Assembly: GCF_001544915.2 (NCBI RefSeq)
Contig: NZ_FCOE02000006.1
Span: 1 to 64,000 of the forward strand
Length of the DNA stretch: 64,000 nucleotides
From: Caballeronia pedi
GTDB lineage: Bacteria > Pseudomonadota > Gammaproteobacteria > Burkholderiales > Burkholderiaceae
Reading direction: 5' to 3'
Position numbers and translations under genes: made by a program
Shown: piece by piece, positions 62,899 to 64,000 of the stretch
How the letters are laid out: each line of letters opens with the position of its first letter
Numbering within the stretch: the stretch's first letter is position 1
The notes under the pieces: model-generated
What the model was told of the DNA's origin: nothing
What the model saw: only the letters and a program-made list of their open reading frames with translations
Database searches by the model: none

Positions 62899-64000
62899 AT
62901 GTCTCGCACAAAGTTGCTTGCCCGGCTTCGCGCCATTTCCCCTGCCGGACGTCCGTCCGGTGGCTTCGATCTTCAGCGGCTCGCCGCGCCCGTGCTCACG
63001 GTCGTGATCTGCGTGCTGCTGCTGGTGGTCTTCCAGCACCTTTCCCGCTCGGTCGACTACAAGTCGGTGATCCACTCGCTGCGCGTGATGACGCCGCAGG
63101 CCTGGGTCGCCGCGCTGTTCGCGACCGCGCTCTCCTTCGCGGCGCTGGTCGGGCGCGACGCGGTCGGGCTGCGTCATATCGGCGTGACGATGCCGCGTTC
63201 GTTGCTGTGGGTCGGAGCGACGGTCGGTTCCGCGCTCGGCAACGTGACGGGCTTCGGCGCGCTGACGGGCGGTGCGGTGCGCTGCCGCGTCTACGGCGCG
63301 GCCGATGTGACCCCGGCGCAGGTCGGCCGGCTGACGATTTTCACGAGCGTCACGCTCGCACTCTCCCTCGCGTTCATGGCCGCTGCCGGCATGCTGTTCG
63401 GCGCGGGCACGCTCTCCGGCATGATGCACCTGTCGCCGGCCGCGTTGCGCGTGACCGGCGCGCTGCTCCTCGCCGTGTTCGCGGCGATGGTCATCGTCTG
63501 CGGCAGCGCGCCGCGCACGTTGCGCTCGCGCTGGAAGTGGCTTTCGTTCACCGTCCCGGCGCGCCGCGACTTCGTCGCGCAGGCCGCGCTCGCGGTCGTC
63601 GACGTCCTCGGCGCCGGTCTCGCGCTCTGGGCGCTTCTGCCGAACGCGCAAGTCGGTTTCGGCGACTTCATGACGGTGTTCTCCGCGGCCATGCTGCTCG
63701 GCATGATCGGCCACACGCCCGGCGGCGTCGGCGTGTTCGAGGCGGCGATGGTGTTCGCGCTCGGCGGCAGCGCCCACACGCCGGACGTGCTGGCCGCGCT
63801 GCTCGCGTATCGCGCGATCTACTTCGGCCTGCCGCTGATCCTCTCGGCGGGCGTGATGGCGGCGTTCGAAGGCCGCGCGCTCAAGGGCCGCTTCGGTTTC
63901 CTGAGCCCGCGCAACGTCTCGCAGCTCGCGCCGGTGTTCCTGTCGATCGTCACGTTCGCGGCCGGCTCGATGCTCGTGATCTCGGGCGCGACGCCCGCGT
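62899..64000 (+). CDS. mprF: MprF-type phosphatidylglycerol lysyltransferase, N-terminal flippase part (truncated by window)
   Basis: The first 367 residues of an open frame that runs past the window end. Many hydrophobic helices belong to the flippase domain, with the family segment VGSALGNVTGFGALTGGAVRCRVY and GMIGHTPGGVGVFEAAMVF. MprF adds lysine or another amino acid from aminoacyl-tRNA to phosphatidylglycerol and flips it, lowering surface charge and raising resistance to cationic peptides. The catalytic C-terminal domain is not in the window, so a flippase-only protein cannot be excluded. The ATG at 62899 begins directly before the first helix, though no strong ribosome site is seen. 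Confidence 0.85.
   Translation, partial: MSRTKLLARLRAISPAGRPSGGFDLQRLAAPVLTVVICVLLLVVFQHLSRSVDYKSVIHSLRVMTPQAWVAALFATALSFAALVGRDAVGLRHIGVTMPRSLLWVGATVGSALGNVTGFGALTGGAVRCRVYGAADVTPAQVGRLTIFTSVTLALSLAFMAAAGMLFGAGTLSGMMHLSPAALRVTGALLLAVFAAMVIVCGSAPRTLRSRWKWLSFTVPARRDFVAQAALAVVDVLGAGLALWALLPNAQVGFGDFMTVFSAAMLLGMIGHTPGGVGVFEAAMVFALGGSAHTPDVLAALLAYRAIYFGLPLILSAGVMAAFEGRALKGRFGFLSPRNVSQLAPVFLSIVTFAAGSMLVISGATPA

Overview
The window is GC-rich chromosomal DNA, very probably from a Burkholderia-group betaproteobacterium (Caballeronia/Paraburkholderia/Burkholderia). This is inferred from strong G/C third-position bias, dense metabolic operons each paired with a regulator, an MprF-type protein, short two-partner-secreted exoproteins and a trimeric autotransporter with the ESPR-type N-terminus. 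No rRNA, tRNA, CRISPR array, transposase or integrase was seen. It reads as accessory catabolism and cell-surface functions rather than a phage or integrated element.

Layout. 1-9408: a catabolic cluster. On the minus strand are an NAD-dependent epimerase/reductase, a SulP transporter and a shikimate-dehydrogenase-like gene (cut by the window start). On the plus strand, divergently, are two paralogous KstD/fumarate-reductase-like flavoproteins, a NIPSNAP protein, a TIM-barrel isomerase and an IclR regulator. TGGAAT/ATTCC palindromes at three places suggest one IclR regulon. 9481-11506: a type II toxin-antitoxin pair and a cytochrome P450. 11524-15057: an XRE-cupin regulator divergent from an antiquitin-type aldehyde dehydrogenase and a FAD amine oxidase (pipecolate/lysine catabolism), with a perfect 20-bp palindrome between them. 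15108-15722: a small gene and a run of hairpins ending in a terminator (candidate ncRNA). 15820-20755: a thioesterase, a LysR regulator, and a CoA-transferase / HMG-CoA-lyase-like / MFS transporter operon.

20825-27557: a two-partner secretion locus with one TpsB pore and two tandem TpsA exoproteins. These arose by a tandem duplication whose junction still carries about 42 bp of the 3' end of the neighbouring phosphoketolase gene. 27518-35934: phosphoketolase, a GMA12-like glycosyltransferase and the Lhr helicase. 35946-40886: a small protein with a double-glycine leader motif, a membrane Ser/Thr kinase with a DUF4384-like C-terminus, a methyltransferase, a phasin-like protein and two small hypotheticals. 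41437-47621: alcohol dehydrogenase converging on an Fnr/Crp regulator, an EF-hand protein in operon with an EnvZ/OmpR-type two-component system, a proline-rich exported protein, a DUF3303 protein and a beta-keto-acid cleavage enzyme.

48276-53591: a 1771-residue trimeric autotransporter adhesin with 41 tandem 18- or 14-residue stalk repeats and a 372-bp perfect duplication. 53743-60000: a GntR/FadR regulator with two TTGT-N3-ACAA operators in front of a binding-protein/ATPase/two-permease ABC importer, then an aldose-1-epimerase-like gene. 60118-62504: a degenerate receiver protein, a NarL-type regulator and two convergent lipoproteins. 62899-end: the 5' part of mprF.

Functions are assigned from family motifs read by eye. 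No database or structure search was run, so substrate-level assignments are inference.
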